DNA of 64,000 nt from Marivita sp003149565 (GCF_965216415.1 NZ_CBDCFU010000002.1), one strand, 5' to 3'. Positions 34,314-43,555 are shown, counted from the first letter of the stretch. A program made the numbers and translations. Notes: generated from the letters alone by a model not told the origin.

Positions 34314-34390
34314 CGGGCTGTAGCGCAGCCTGGTAGCGCACCTGCTTCGGGAGCAGGGGGTCGGAGGTTCGAATCCTCTCAGCCCGACCA
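34314..34390 (+). tRNA. tRNA-Pro (anticodon CGG)
   Basis: 77 bases fold as a full cloverleaf: acceptor CGGGCTG / CAGCCCG, D arm GCGC...GCGC, anticodon stem CCTGC / GCAGG with loop TTCGGGA, five-base variable region, T arm GGAGG-TTCGAAT-CCTCT, discriminator A and an encoded CCA. The anticodon CGG reads CCG proline codons. A short T run follows. Confidence 0.97.
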
Positions 34391-34409
34391 ATTTTTCCAG
34401 AATCCAAGT

Positions 34410-35432
34410 TTAAACGGTTTTCGCCGCGTCCAATCCGCCCTTGGCGAAGGTCGGGACAAATGCACCAAGCTCGAGAGCACGCGCGGGATTGGATGCATTT
34501 CCGTCCAGCGCCCTGCGTTTGACGCCCTGAAGGATGGACGCCATACGGAAGAAGCAGAAGGCCAAGTAAAATCCGAAGCGGTCAATGCCTGGCAGACCCA
34601 TGCGCACGCAATACGCTTCAATGAACGCTTCATCTTCCGGCAAACCTAAGACGGCTCGGTCAACGCCAGCCAATCCGCGACCGGCATCCCCGGGCGGCAG
34701 TGCCCATTGCATGATGACTGCCGCGAGGTCGGCGTAGGGATGTCCCAAAGTGGACAACTCCCAATCCAAGACAGCAACGCAGTTCGAAGCATCCGGCGCA
34801 AACAGCAGATTATCGATGCGATAGTCACCGTGAACCAGCGTCACTTGCCCATCATCGTCTGGGACATTTTCTTGCAGCCAAGAGATCAGAGCGTCCATGT
34901 CTGGGATCGTTTCGGTTTCACTGGCGCGGTACTGTTTGGTCCAGCGATCAATCTGGCGCTGATAATAATTCCCCTGAGGACCGTAGTCAGTCAGCCCGGC
35001 GAAACCAAGATCAACTGAGTGAATGGCCGCAAGAACGCGGTTCATCTCGTCAAAAATTGCTCTCCGATCGTCAATACCGACATCGGGCAGTCGTGGGTCA
35101 ACGAATGTGCGTCCGTCAACATAGTCCATGATGTAGAACATCGACCCAATCACGCTATCGTCTTCGCAGAAGGCACGCATTTGGGCGACGGGCACATCCG
35201 TATCTGCGAGCGCGCCTTGCACCCGGAATTCGCGATCTACGGCATGTGCGGATTTCAGAAGCTGACCCGGTGGCTTGCGACGCAACACGTAGGTGCCCGA
35301 TGCAGCGGTCAATTTGAAAGTCGGATTGGATTGGCCGGTTGCGAATTTCTCAACCGAGATCGGTCCGTGGAATCCGGGAACATTTGCCATCATCCACGCT
35401 TCGACAGCGCCAGTGTCGAAACGCGTGCTCAT
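34410..35432 (-). CDS. Phosphotransferase family protein (APH/ACAD10-like kinase)
   Basis: A 340-residue protein kinase-like fold. It shows GQSNPTFKLTAASGTYVLRR in the nucleotide-binding lobe, the Brenner-type catalytic loop LVHGDYRIDNLLF and the metal-binding AVLDWELSTLGHPYADLA. This type pairs with acyl-CoA dehydrogenase in ACAD10/11 of animals and is thought to phosphorylate 4-hydroxyacyl-CoA. The coupled upstream gene here is such a dehydrogenase (ATGA overlap at 35429-35432), which supports that pairing. The substrate has not been shown for this protein. Confidence 0.92.
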   Translation of the reverse strand: MSTRFDTGAVEAWMMANVPGFHGPISVEKFATGQSNPTFKLTAASGTYVLRRKPPGQLLKSAHAVDREFRVQGALADTDVPVAQMRAFCEDDSVIGSMFYIMDYVDGRTFVDPRLPDVGIDDRRAIFDEMNRVLAAIHSVDLGFAGLTDYGPQGNYYQRQIDRWTKQYRASETETIPDMDALISWLQENVPDDDGQVTLVHGDYRIDNLLFAPDASNCVAVLDWELSTLGHPYADLAAVIMQWALPPGDAGRGLAGVDRAVLGLPEDEAFIEAYCVRMGLPGIDRFGFYLAFCFFRMASILQGVKRRALDGNASNPARALELGAFVPTFAKGGLDAAKTV

Positions 35433-36658
35433 CTGTTGGTGTACTTGCGTAGTTCTGCACGGGCGACTTGACGGCGGTGTACGGCATCGGGGCCGTCAGC
35501 AAAGCGCAAAGTACGCAGATGGGTCCACATCCGCCAAAGCGGCGTATCCTGACTGATGCCTGTGCCCCCATAAAGCTGCATGGCCTCGTCCACAACTTTA
35601 AGCGACATCAAAGGTGCGACCACCTTGATCTGGCTGATCCAGGGCTGTGCTGCACGTGTGCCCTGCGTATCCATCATCCATGCAGCCTTCAGACACAACA
35701 GCCGCGCCTGTTCGATTTCCATGCGCGCATTGGCGATAATGTCATAATTAGCACCCAGTTCGACCAGCGGTTTGCCAAAGGCCTCGCGGTTCAGCCCGCG
35801 CTGACACATCAGCTCCAAAGCCTTCTCGGCCAGGCCGATCGACCGCATGCAGTGATGAATGCGTCCGGGCCCAAGGCGCCCTTGGGCCACTTCAAAACCG
35901 CGTCCTTCGCCGAGGACGATATTCTTGGATGGAATGCGCACGTCCTTAAATCGTAGGTGCATATGCCCATGCGGAGCATCGTCCTGCCCAAAGACATGCA
36001 TAGGGCGCAGAACATCAATGCCCGGGGTTTTGGCATCCATGACAAACATGGTGTGGCGACTGTGTTTCGACGCGTGCGGCTGCGTGCAGGCCATCACGAT
36101 ATAGAGCTCGCAGCGCGGGTCTCCCGCACCCGAAATCCAGTATTTTTCACCATTCAGAACCCAGTGATCGCCATCTTTCTTTGCCTCGAAAGCCAGCTGA
36201 GCGGCATCAGAGGAAGCAACGTCTGGTTCCGTCATCACATAGGCTGATCGGATGTCGCCTTCGAGCAATCGGGACAGCCAGCGATCTTTCATCCATTCAT
36301 CGCCATAGCGTTCCAGAACTTCCATGTTGCCAGTGTCCGGTGCGGAGCAATTGAAGATCTCTGCCGCCAGAGGCACCTTTCCCATCTCCTCTGCGAGATA
36401 TGCATATTCGACCGTGGTCAAGCCGTGACCCTTTTCGCTATCGGTCAGCCAGAAATTCCAGAGCCCACGCTTCTTTGCCTTAGTCTTGAGCCCGTTCAGG
36501 ATCTCAAGTTGTCGATCGGTGTGCTGAAAGCGATCGCCTGAGGAATGTTTGCCGACTTCGGCATGAAATTCACCATCCAGTGGTGCGATCTCGGTTTCCA
36601 CCATATCGCGCACCTGATCCGCCAGTGCGCGCACGCGGTCCGTCATTCCAAGGTCCAT
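35429..36658 (-). CDS. Acyl-CoA dehydrogenase, ACAD10/11-like
   Basis: A 409-residue flavoenzyme. I start at ATG 36658 (MDLGMTDRVRALADQVRDM); the frame is open 27 codons further upstream, into the repeat element, but that part does not resemble the family. Seen are YVMTEPDVASSDAAQ, the FAD-binding EKYWISGAGDPRCELYIVMA, the long central helices and LYGGTGISQDTPLWRMWTHL. The coupling with an APH-type kinase suggests 4-hydroxy- or branched fatty acid catabolism. A GGGGAGAGC ribosome-site-like run lies 11-19 bases upstream. Confidence 0.93.
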   Translation of the reverse strand: MDLGMTDRVRALADQVRDMVETEIAPLDGEFHAEVGKHSSGDRFQHTDRQLEILNGLKTKAKKRGLWNFWLTDSEKGHGLTTVEYAYLAEEMGKVPLAAEIFNCSAPDTGNMEVLERYGDEWMKDRWLSRLLEGDIRSAYVMTEPDVASSDAAQLAFEAKKDGDHWVLNGEKYWISGAGDPRCELYIVMACTQPHASKHSRHTMFVMDAKTPGIDVLRPMHVFGQDDAPHGHMHLRFKDVRIPSKNIVLGEGRGFEVAQGRLGPGRIHHCMRSIGLAEKALELMCQRGLNREAFGKPLVELGANYDIIANARMEIEQARLLCLKAAWMMDTQGTRAAQPWISQIKVVAPLMSLKVVDEAMQLYGGTGISQDTPLWRMWTHLRTLRFADGPDAVHRRQVARAELRKYTNR

Positions 36659-36735
36659 GTCGTCTCGCTCTCCCCTACGTGACATCTGCTTAGACAGTAA
36701 AAGCACTTCAACCCGACGACCAGAGCCGATAGGCT

Positions 36736-36790
36736 TCATCTTCTGCGGTTCTAAAATATCCTCGGGAGCGCGAGGGGTGGAACCCCTCGC
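36736..36790 (-). repeat. REP-like intergenic element, copy 2
   Basis: Read on the minus strand: a perfect 9-bp hairpin (GCGAGGGGT / ACCCCTCGC around TCC), then GCTCCCGAGGATATTTTAG and a purine tail GCAGAAGATGAAG. The order hairpin, CCC-rich linker, ATATTT and AAGA-rich tail is the same as in the element at 3047-3113. It lies between gyrB and the acyl-CoA dehydrogenase gene, in their direction. Confidence 0.7.
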
Positions 36791-36820
36791 TCAAGTCGGA
36801 TTGGCGCAGCCAATTCGAAA

Positions 36821-39238
36821 TCAGAAGTCGAGATTCTCGACGCTCAGAGCGTTTTGCTGAATGAATTCTCTTCGTGGCTCGACAACGTCGCCCATAAGCT
36901 TGGTGAACAGATCATCCGCTTCGGTCATGTCATCCACTTTGACTTGCAACAGGGTGCGCGCATCGGGATCCAGAGTGGTTTCCCAAAGCTGATCGGGGTT
37001 CATTTCCCCCAGACCCTTGTAACGCTGCAAGGTGAGGCCTTTTTCACCTTCTTCCAGGATTGCAGCCAATAGGCCCAAAGGCCCATGGATCATCTGTTTG
37101 CGATCTTTGCGAACCAGCTGAGCGGGCTTGTCGTAAACGGCCTGCAGGCTGTCAGTAAAGCTGCCCGTTTTGCGCGCCTCGCCAGATCGCAGCATCGGTC
37201 CGTCAAGAGTCCGTACTTCCTCAACACCACGCAGGATACGGGCAAGTCGCAAACCGCGGTCCTGTGTGATCCGGCCTTGCCAGCCGCGTTCATATTCCAG
37301 AGCAATCAGGTCAAGCCGCGCGGCCACCTTGTCCGCCACCCCTTGAAGGTCTGCATCCACTGCGCCGGGAACAAAGGCACCGGCAATGGCAGCCTGTTCC
37401 AGAATGTGGCGCGGATAATGAGTTGGGAACGCGTCAAGCACACGCTTAAGTTGGCGGGCTTCTTCAACAACACGCACAAGGTCTTGGCCAAGGATGATCT
37501 CGCCATTTCCCTGGACCAGTTGCGCGCCATCTGTTCCCTGCTGAATCAGGTATTCTTCCATGGCAGCCTGGTCTTTCAGATAGACCTCTGACTTGCCGCG
37601 CATGACTTTGTAGAGTGGTGGTTGTGCAATGTAGAGATATCCGCCTTCGATCAGTTCGGGCATCTGACGGTAAAAGAAGGTCAGCAACAATGTGCGGATA
37701 TGCGCACCGTCCACGTCGGCGTCCGTCATGATGACGATCTTGTGGTAGCGCAGTTTTGATATGTTGAACTCGTCGCGACCAATGCCCGTCCCGAGCGCCA
37801 TCACAAGGTTGCCGATTTCCTGGCTCCCCAGCATCCGGTCGAAGCGGGCGCGCTCGACGTTCAGGATTTTACCTTTGAGGGGGAGGATCGCCTGCGTCCG
37901 TCGGTCCCGCCCAGTTTGAGCCGAACCCCCAGCGCTGTCACCCTCGACGAGGAAAAGTTCCGTTTGCGCGGGATCCTTTTCGGAGCAGTCTTTCAATTTG
38001 CCTGCGAGGAAATTCACATCCATCGCCGTCTTCCGCCGCGTGAGCTCACGCGCTTTTCGCGCCGCTTCTCGCGCCAAGGCGGCCTCTACGATCTTGCCAA
38101 CGATCCGCTTGGCCTCGTTCGGGTTTTCTTCAAACCATTCGGCAAGCCGTTCGTTCACAAGACTTTCGACCGCGGGTCGTACTTCGGAAGATACAAGCTT
38201 GTCTTTCGTCTGGCTCGAAAACTTCGGATCGGGCACTTTCACGGACAGCACGCAAGTCAGACCTTCGCGCGCATCGTCGCCGGTAAAGTTGACCTTCTCC
38301 TTTTTGGCGATACCAGAGGACTGCGCGTAGTTGTTGATCGTCCGCGTCAAAGCGCCCCGAAAACCAGCCAAGTGCGTGCCACCGTCACGCTGAGGAATGT
38401 TGTTCGTAAACGGAAGAACGGTTTCGTGGAAACTGTCGTTCCACCACATGGCAATTTCGACACCGATACCGTCGCGGTCGCCTACCATGAAAATCGGCTC
38501 CGACATCACCGGTGCCTTGGAGCGGTCCAGGTATTTTACAAACTCCCGCACACCGCCTTCGTAGAACAATTCCGATTTCATGGGTTCGGCTGGACGCTCG
38601 TCTTCCAGAATGATCCGGACTCCGGAGTTCAGGAAAGCCAGCTCCCGAAGGCGTTTCTCCAGCGTGTGAAAATCGTAATCCAAGTTCGAAAAGGTTGATG
38701 TGGATGCCAGAAAGCGCACCTCGGTGCCTTTCTCGCCGTTTGCATCGCCAACCACCTCAAGATGTTTGACAGTGTCGCCCCGTTCAAAGCGCGCGATATG
38801 CTCTTTGCCATTGCGCCAAACCCGCAATTCGAGCCAGTCCGAAAGCGCGTTTACAACAGACACGCCCACGCCGTGCAGGCCGCCAGACACTTTGTATGAG
38901 TTCTGGTCGAATTTGCCCCCGGCATGGAGCTGCGTCATGATGACTTCGGCAGCAGAGACGCCTTCTTCCTCGTGGATATCAACGGGAATCCCGCGTCCGT
39001 TATCGCGCACAGATACGCTGCTATCGGCATGGATTTTGACGCGCACAAAGTCGGCGTGACCTGCGAGGGCCTCGTCGATACCATTGTCGACGACCTCATA
39101 TACCATGTGATGCAGGCCAGAGCCATCATCCGTGTCGCCGATATACATGCCTGGGCGTTTGCGGACCGCTTCCAAGCCTTTGAGAACCTTAATGGAATCG
39201 GCACCGTATTCTTCAGGAGCCTGTGCGGGGTCTGCCAT
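36821..39238 (-). CDS. gyrB: DNA gyrase subunit B
   Basis: An 805-residue ATPase subunit of the type II topoisomerase that adds negative supercoils. The GHKL ATPase has LEAVRKRPGMYIGDTDDGSG, VVDNGIDEALAGHAD and SGGLHGVGVSVVNALS. The TOPRIM domain has ELFLVEGDSAGGSAQTGRDR and IMTDADVDGAHIRTLLLTFF. The C terminus carries GLGEMNPDQLWETTLDPDAR. I start at MADPAQAPEEYGADSI (ATG 39238, AAAGGG upstream). It follows recF by 107 bp on the same strand. Confidence 0.97.
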   Translation of the reverse strand: MADPAQAPEEYGADSIKVLKGLEAVRKRPGMYIGDTDDGSGLHHMVYEVVDNGIDEALAGHADFVRVKIHADSSVSVRDNGRGIPVDIHEEEGVSAAEVIMTQLHAGGKFDQNSYKVSGGLHGVGVSVVNALSDWLELRVWRNGKEHIARFERGDTVKHLEVVGDANGEKGTEVRFLASTSTFSNLDYDFHTLEKRLRELAFLNSGVRIILEDERPAEPMKSELFYEGGVREFVKYLDRSKAPVMSEPIFMVGDRDGIGVEIAMWWNDSFHETVLPFTNNIPQRDGGTHLAGFRGALTRTINNYAQSSGIAKKEKVNFTGDDAREGLTCVLSVKVPDPKFSSQTKDKLVSSEVRPAVESLVNERLAEWFEENPNEAKRIVGKIVEAALAREAARKARELTRRKTAMDVNFLAGKLKDCSEKDPAQTELFLVEGDSAGGSAQTGRDRRTQAILPLKGKILNVERARFDRMLGSQEIGNLVMALGTGIGRDEFNISKLRYHKIVIMTDADVDGAHIRTLLLTFFYRQMPELIEGGYLYIAQPPLYKVMRGKSEVYLKDQAAMEEYLIQQGTDGAQLVQGNGEIILGQDLVRVVEEARQLKRVLDAFPTHYPRHILEQAAIAGAFVPGAVDADLQGVADKVAARLDLIALEYERGWQGRITQDRGLRLARILRGVEEVRTLDGPMLRSGEARKTGSFTDSLQAVYDKPAQLVRKDRKQMIHGPLGLLAAILEEGEKGLTLQRYKGLGEMNPDQLWETTLDPDARTLLQVKVDDMTEADDLFTKLMGDVVEPRREFIQQNALSVENLDF

Positions 39239-39345
39239 GAATTTACCCTTTGTTTTTCTGCATATTTTATACGCCAAAGCCAGAGGGTTGTCACGCGGCT
39301 GACACAAGATTTAGCGGTTCTGAGAAACGGCAGGCGGACAGCTTG

Positions 39346-40455
39346 TCAAAGAGAGCTCCTTGGAAAGATTGATGTGCCCTGGTTTGACTCGGTTACCTCG
39401 AAATACTGCGCGCGATCACCCAATTCCGCAAAGAGCTCTGGTCCGGTGCCAGTCATCCAAGCCTGTGCGCCCAGCGCGCATATCTCGTCATAGAGCGCGG
39501 CGCGGCGTCCGGCGTCCAGATGCGCAGCGACCTCATCCAAAAGAACGATCGGAGCCGCCCCGATATCCTCTACCAGTGCACGCGCATTCGACAGTACCAG
39601 AGATATCAACAGCGCTTTCTGCTCACCTGTTGAGCTATCTGCGGCAGGTACGCCCTTGGCAGCAAACACTCCATACAGATCAGCGCGATGCGGCCCAACC
39701 AATGTGCGCCCAGCCGCAAGATCTCGAAATCGGCTTTCCTCTAAGGCTTGGCAAAGATCGCCTTCTGTCTCCGGCATCTCACCTTCTGTCTGGATCAACT
39801 CAAGCTCGGCTGCTGGGAACTGAGTGCTGGCCTGGTTCTGTGCGTGCGCGATCCGGCGCAGGGTCTTGAGACGGTTGGAGTGAATGGCTGCACCAGATTG
39901 TGCCATCTGCGTTTCGAGAGCCTTGTACCACATTGGATCACGCACTTGCTCCTTTAGGAGCCGGTTGCGTTCGCGCATGGCCTTTTCGTATGTCAGCGAT
40001 ACATCACCATGGGATGGAAAAAAGCTGAGCGTCATACGATCTAAAAACCGCCGTCGCCCTTCAGCACCTTCGATCCACAGGCGATCCATAGACGGTAACA
40101 GCCACAAAAGACGGACCAACTCTCCCAGACGTGTCTGTGGCGCAGGCTTGTCATTTATCCTAACCTGACGGGGCGCGCCGTTCTCGGACTGGAACGCAAT
40201 GTCCTGAAGCCCATCCGGTGTTTCTACAAGCCCTCCGACCTTCCAGCCCAAACCTTCAGGTCTGCGTGTCATGTCCTGCGCTGAGGCACGGCGCATGCCA
40301 CGACCCGGCGAAAACAGAGAAACAGCTTCAATCAGATTGGTTTTGCCCGCGCCGTTGGGCCCGTACAGCACGACCGGTCGCGCGTCCGCGTCGAGCAACA
40401 CGTGGAGATGCGAGCGGAAGTGCGACAGGGTGAGGCGGTTGATGTGAAGCGGCAA
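39346..40455 (-). CDS. recF: DNA replication and repair protein RecF
   Basis: A 369-residue SMC-like ATPase that helps load RecA at single-strand gaps. The Walker A motif is in VVLYGPNGAGKTNLIEAVSL, the signature motif in ADSSTGEQKALLISLVLS and Walker B in APIVLLDEVAAHLDAGRR. The length is usual. It starts at ATG 40455, 29 bp after dnaN, and is probably cotranscribed with it. The order dnaA-dnaN-recF-gyrB is the ancestral one. Confidence 0.96.
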   Translation of the reverse strand: MPLHINRLTLSHFRSHLHVLLDADARPVVLYGPNGAGKTNLIEAVSLFSPGRGMRRASAQDMTRRPEGLGWKVGGLVETPDGLQDIAFQSENGAPRQVRINDKPAPQTRLGELVRLLWLLPSMDRLWIEGAEGRRRFLDRMTLSFFPSHGDVSLTYEKAMRERNRLLKEQVRDPMWYKALETQMAQSGAAIHSNRLKTLRRIAHAQNQASTQFPAAELELIQTEGEMPETEGDLCQALEESRFRDLAAGRTLVGPHRADLYGVFAAKGVPAADSSTGEQKALLISLVLSNARALVEDIGAAPIVLLDEVAAHLDAGRRAALYDEICALGAQAWMTGTGPELFAELGDRAQYFEVTESNQGTSIFPRSSL

Positions 40456-40484
40456 CAGCGCCCCCGATTAAAGGCGCCGTCGGA

Positions 40485-41603
40485 TCAAACCCGCATGGGC
40501 ATGACGACATAAACGGCGCTGGTGTCATTGCCTTCGCGCATCAAGGTCGGGTCGCCGGCAGAATTGAACAAGAACACGGCGTTTTCACGGTCAACCTGGC
40601 TGGCGATCTCTAGCAGGTATTTGGCGTTGAAACCGATCTCGAGCCTGTCATCGCCGTAAGCCACAGCAAGCTCTTCTTCTGCGGCGCCGCTATCTGGCGC
40701 ATTTACCGATAGAATCAGGCGATCTTCATCCAGCTGCATCTTCACGGCTCGCGACCGCTCGGACGACACGGTTGCAACGCGGTCCACCGCCTTTGCGAAC
40801 TCAGCAGCGTCCACTTCAAGACGGCGCGTGTTGCCCTGGGGTATGACGCGTGTGTAATCCGGGAATGTGCCGTCGATTACTTTTGATGTCAGAGTGATAT
40901 CCGGCGTCGCAAAGCGGACCTTGGTTTCCGATACCGACACCGCGATCTGCATGTCGTCATCGTCCAAAAGCTTACGCAGTTCTCCGACGGTTTTTCGAGG
41001 CACAATCACGCCGGGCATCTCGGACGCGCCGTCAGGCAGGGGGGCATCGATCCGGGCAAGCCGATGGCCATCGGTCGCAACACAGCGCAGAACGCGCCCA
41101 TCTTCACTGTCCGAGACATGCATATACACGCCGTTCAAATAATACCGGGTTTCCTCGGTAGAGATGGCAAATTTCGATTTGTCGAAGAGACGACGTAACA
41201 CAGGTGCCGGAGCAGAGAAATTGGCGCTGTATTCGGACGACGCCATCACGGGGAAGTCTTCTTTCGGAAGAGTCGCGAGAGAAAAGTTTGAACGACCGGC
41301 TTCGACGGTCAGGCGACCAGAAGCGCTGTCCTCTGAAACGGAGACCAGAGCACCATCCGGCAATTTGCGAACGATTTCGTGCAATGTGACGGCGGAAACC
41401 GTCGTTGCGCCAGCGCGCTCAACCTGAGCAACCGCGCGGTCGACCACTTCGATGTCAAGATCGGTCGCGCGGAACTGAACTGACTCGCCCTCGGCTTCAA
41501 TCAGAACATTTGCCAGAATGGGGATCGTATTGCGCCGTTCGACAACGGATTGCGCTTGCGACACCGCCTTGAGCAGTGTTCCGCGTTCCATGCTGAATTT
41601 CAT
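40485..41603 (-). CDS. dnaN: DNA polymerase III subunit beta (sliding clamp)
   Basis: A 372-residue protein with the three repeated clamp domains. It opens MKFSMERGTLLKAVSQAQSV and NTIPILANVLIEAEG, continues with RYYLNGVYMHV and ATDGHRLARID, and ends ...DTSAVYVVMPMRV, the normal hydrophobic C terminus. The ring dimer tethers polymerase to DNA. A 154-bp gap separates it from dnaA and holds a 7-bp hairpin (41712-41731). A TTGACG at 41706-41701 on the minus strand could be the -35 box of its own promoter. Confidence 0.97.
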   Translation of the reverse strand: MKFSMERGTLLKAVSQAQSVVERRNTIPILANVLIEAEGESVQFRATDLDIEVVDRAVAQVERAGATTVSAVTLHEIVRKLPDGALVSVSEDSASGRLTVEAGRSNFSLATLPKEDFPVMASSEYSANFSAPAPVLRRLFDKSKFAISTEETRYYLNGVYMHVSDSEDGRVLRCVATDGHRLARIDAPLPDGASEMPGVIVPRKTVGELRKLLDDDDMQIAVSVSETKVRFATPDITLTSKVIDGTFPDYTRVIPQGNTRRLEVDAAEFAKAVDRVATVSSERSRAVKMQLDEDRLILSVNAPDSGAAEEELAVAYGDDRLEIGFNAKYLLEIASQVDRENAVFLFNSAGDPTLMREGNDTSAVYVVMPMRV

Positions 41604-41757
41604 GCATTCATCCCCCGTCTGACCGGACGCCGACAGTAACCCGCTTCAGGGTTGCTCTCCAAGCCCTTGTTTTGCAATTTCTTGGCCGGATTGAGCGCAG
41701 CGTCAAGGGCGGGCGTGCAGTAAAGCACGCCACAGCCGTTTCTGTTGTCTCTGAGAC

Positions 41758-43140
41758 TCAGGCTTCGAGGGACCGGCGGAGCAATTCTACGTCTTCCGCG
41801 ATCTGCGCGTCCTGCTTTTTGAGTTCTTCGATTCGGCGGACACCATGCATCACTGTGGTGTGATCCCGTCCCCCGAAGTGCCGGCCGATTTCAGGGAGCG
41901 ACCGAGTGGTCAATTGCTTGCACAGGTACATGGCAATCTGGCGCGGTCGGGCAAACGTGCGGACGCGCTTTGGGCCAACAAGGTCGGAATGGCGTATCAA
42001 ATAGTGATCCGCGACCTTGCGTTGGATCTCTTCGATCGAAACCTTGCGCTCGGACACTCGCAGGATGTCCGTCAGGCATTCCTGTGTCAGGTCCATCGAG
42101 ATCGGTTTTCCGACAAGAGATGCAAAGGCGAAAAGACGCGTGAGAGCGCCCTCGAGGATGCGCACATTGCTGACGATGCGGGCTGCGAGAAATTCAAGAA
42201 TTCCACGCTCAACTTCCAGGCCGGGATACATGCGCGCATACATCTCGGACTTAGCTTGGAGGATGCCAAGGCGCAGTTCGTAGTCTGTTGGGTGCAGATC
42301 GACGACCAGACCACTCTGAAGGCGGGACCGAATGCGATTCTCAAGATCCTTGATTTCATCCGGTGCTCGGTCGGCAGAAATGATGATCTGCTTGTGCTGG
42401 TCAACGAGCGCATTGAAGGTGTGGAAGAATTCTTCCTGTGTGCTGTCTTTGCCGGCAATGAACTGAACATCATCGACCATCAGGACATCGACCGACCGGA
42501 ACATTTCTTTGAAGTCCATCATCTTCCGGTCCCGCAAAGCCTGAACGAAACGATACATGAATTGTTCGGCCGACAGGTTCAGGACATTCAAATGCGGTTG
42601 TTTGCTGCGCAGTTCCCACGCGATAGCATGCATGAGGTGTGTCTTGCCCAAACCAACGCCGCCATAAAGAAAGAGCGGATTGAATGTGACTGGCCCACCC
42701 TCAGCGACACGTCGCGCCGCTGCGTGCGCCAACTCGTTCGGTTTGCCGACGACAAAGCTGTCAAAGGTAAAGCGTTTGTCGAGAGGTGATCCGCTCAAAG
42801 TGTCCGAACGGGTCTGCTTCCTGCTCTGAACCTCAGGGGACGCCAGGCTTTCGGCTGGAGTCGGTGCGCTTTCGGCGCGTGTCGTTTCGGCAGTGGATGC
42901 CGGAGCCGTGTCAAAGACAATGCGTCTGATCGAAGGATTAAAACGCGCAATCTTTGACAAGAGCATATCGCCGTAGTTCAGCGATACATAGTTGCCCATG
43001 AAATTGGTCGGGACACAAAATCGGGCGATACCGTCTTCGACGCCAATGAATTGCAGTGGTTCGATCCAGCTTCGGAAGCTATTGACGCCCATCGTTTCAT
43101 GAAGCTCATCTCGAATTGTTCCCCACTGGTCTTTTGTCAT
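41758..43140 (-). CDS. dnaA: Chromosomal replication initiator protein DnaA
   Basis: A 460-residue AAA+ initiator. Domain I begins MTKDQWGTIRDELHETMGVN. After a variable linker the AAA+ part has FNPLFLYGGVGLGKTHLMHA (Walker A), VDVLMVDDVQFIAGKDSTQE (Walker B) and IISADRAPDEIKDLENRIRS. Domain IV ends with RQIAMYLCKQLTTRSLPEIG and GGRDHTTVMHGVRRIEEL, the DnaA-box-binding signature. I start at ATG 43140 with AAAAGGGACAA upstream. The long upstream region (43141-43553) carries palindromes and GANTC sites described separately. Confidence 0.97.
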   Translation of the reverse strand: MTKDQWGTIRDELHETMGVNSFRSWIEPLQFIGVEDGIARFCVPTNFMGNYVSLNYGDMLLSKIARFNPSIRRIVFDTAPASTAETTRAESAPTPAESLASPEVQSRKQTRSDTLSGSPLDKRFTFDSFVVGKPNELAHAAARRVAEGGPVTFNPLFLYGGVGLGKTHLMHAIAWELRSKQPHLNVLNLSAEQFMYRFVQALRDRKMMDFKEMFRSVDVLMVDDVQFIAGKDSTQEEFFHTFNALVDQHKQIIISADRAPDEIKDLENRIRSRLQSGLVVDLHPTDYELRLGILQAKSEMYARMYPGLEVERGILEFLAARIVSNVRILEGALTRLFAFASLVGKPISMDLTQECLTDILRVSERKVSIEEIQRKVADHYLIRHSDLVGPKRVRTFARPRQIAMYLCKQLTTRSLPEIGRHFGGRDHTTVMHGVRRIEELKKQDAQIAEDVELLRRSLEA

Positions 43141-43553
43141 TTGTCCCTTTTCCCAACTATCTGCACGTGTTTGCACGTGCTTGTCATCCTGTATGGACGA
43201 TGACGTTGCACCGTCTTTGCGGCACAACGCGGGAATAGATGCGTATTAGCCAATCCGGGGCTAACCGGACGGCCCAAACAGGAACATGGAACACCTGGCA
43301 AGCTGGTGTTCGCTACAGTCCTTTGCATCAATTTGGACAAGGCGGTTGATCAAAGATCAATTTTGCCACCAGACCGGAATCGAAGCAGTTGCCTGTGTCG
43401 ATTCTGAACTGATGGGGCCTGTCCCCCCAGCGACGGTGTGACTCGCAGGACTGATTTATAAGGGTGCGCCGTGACCCATCAACAGAACTTCGTTGTTGAC
43501 TCAGACAAAGCTGAAAAAGAATCTCTGACCGGTGCAGGCCTGCGCAAGAGCCA
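43141..43553 (-). promoter_or_regulatory. dnaA upstream region with palindromes and clustered GANTC sites
   Basis: No gene fits in this roughly 410-bp gap. It contains two CACGTG palindromes exactly 10 bp apart (43164-43169 and 43174-43179), an inverted repeat TTAGCC / GGCTAA (43246-43264) with a TAACC half-site, and a perfect TTGATC-AAA-GATCAA palindrome (43346-43360). Five GANTC sites lie at 43377, 43400, 43440, 43498 and 43519. I see no TTATCCACA-type DnaA boxes, so I do not call oriC. The content suggests control of dnaA expression, possibly by CcrM methylation and CtrA. Confidence 0.5.
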
Positions 43554-43555
43554 AG

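Noticed and set aside
34240..34420. Integrated element at the tRNA-Pro gene.
   Set aside because: No integrase, no duplicated tRNA 3' end and no change in gene character on either side.
37916..38698. A 260-codon plus-strand frame over gyrB.
   Set aside because: It is antisense to conserved GyrB sequence and has no ribosome site.
41845..42789. A 314-codon plus-strand frame over dnaA.
   Set aside because: It is antisense to the highly conserved DnaA AAA+ domain and is explained by codon bias of the true gene.
43346..43360. FnrL-binding site upstream of dnaA.
   Set aside because: The consensus TTGAT-N4-ATCAA needs four central bases; here there are five. Kept only as a palindrome.
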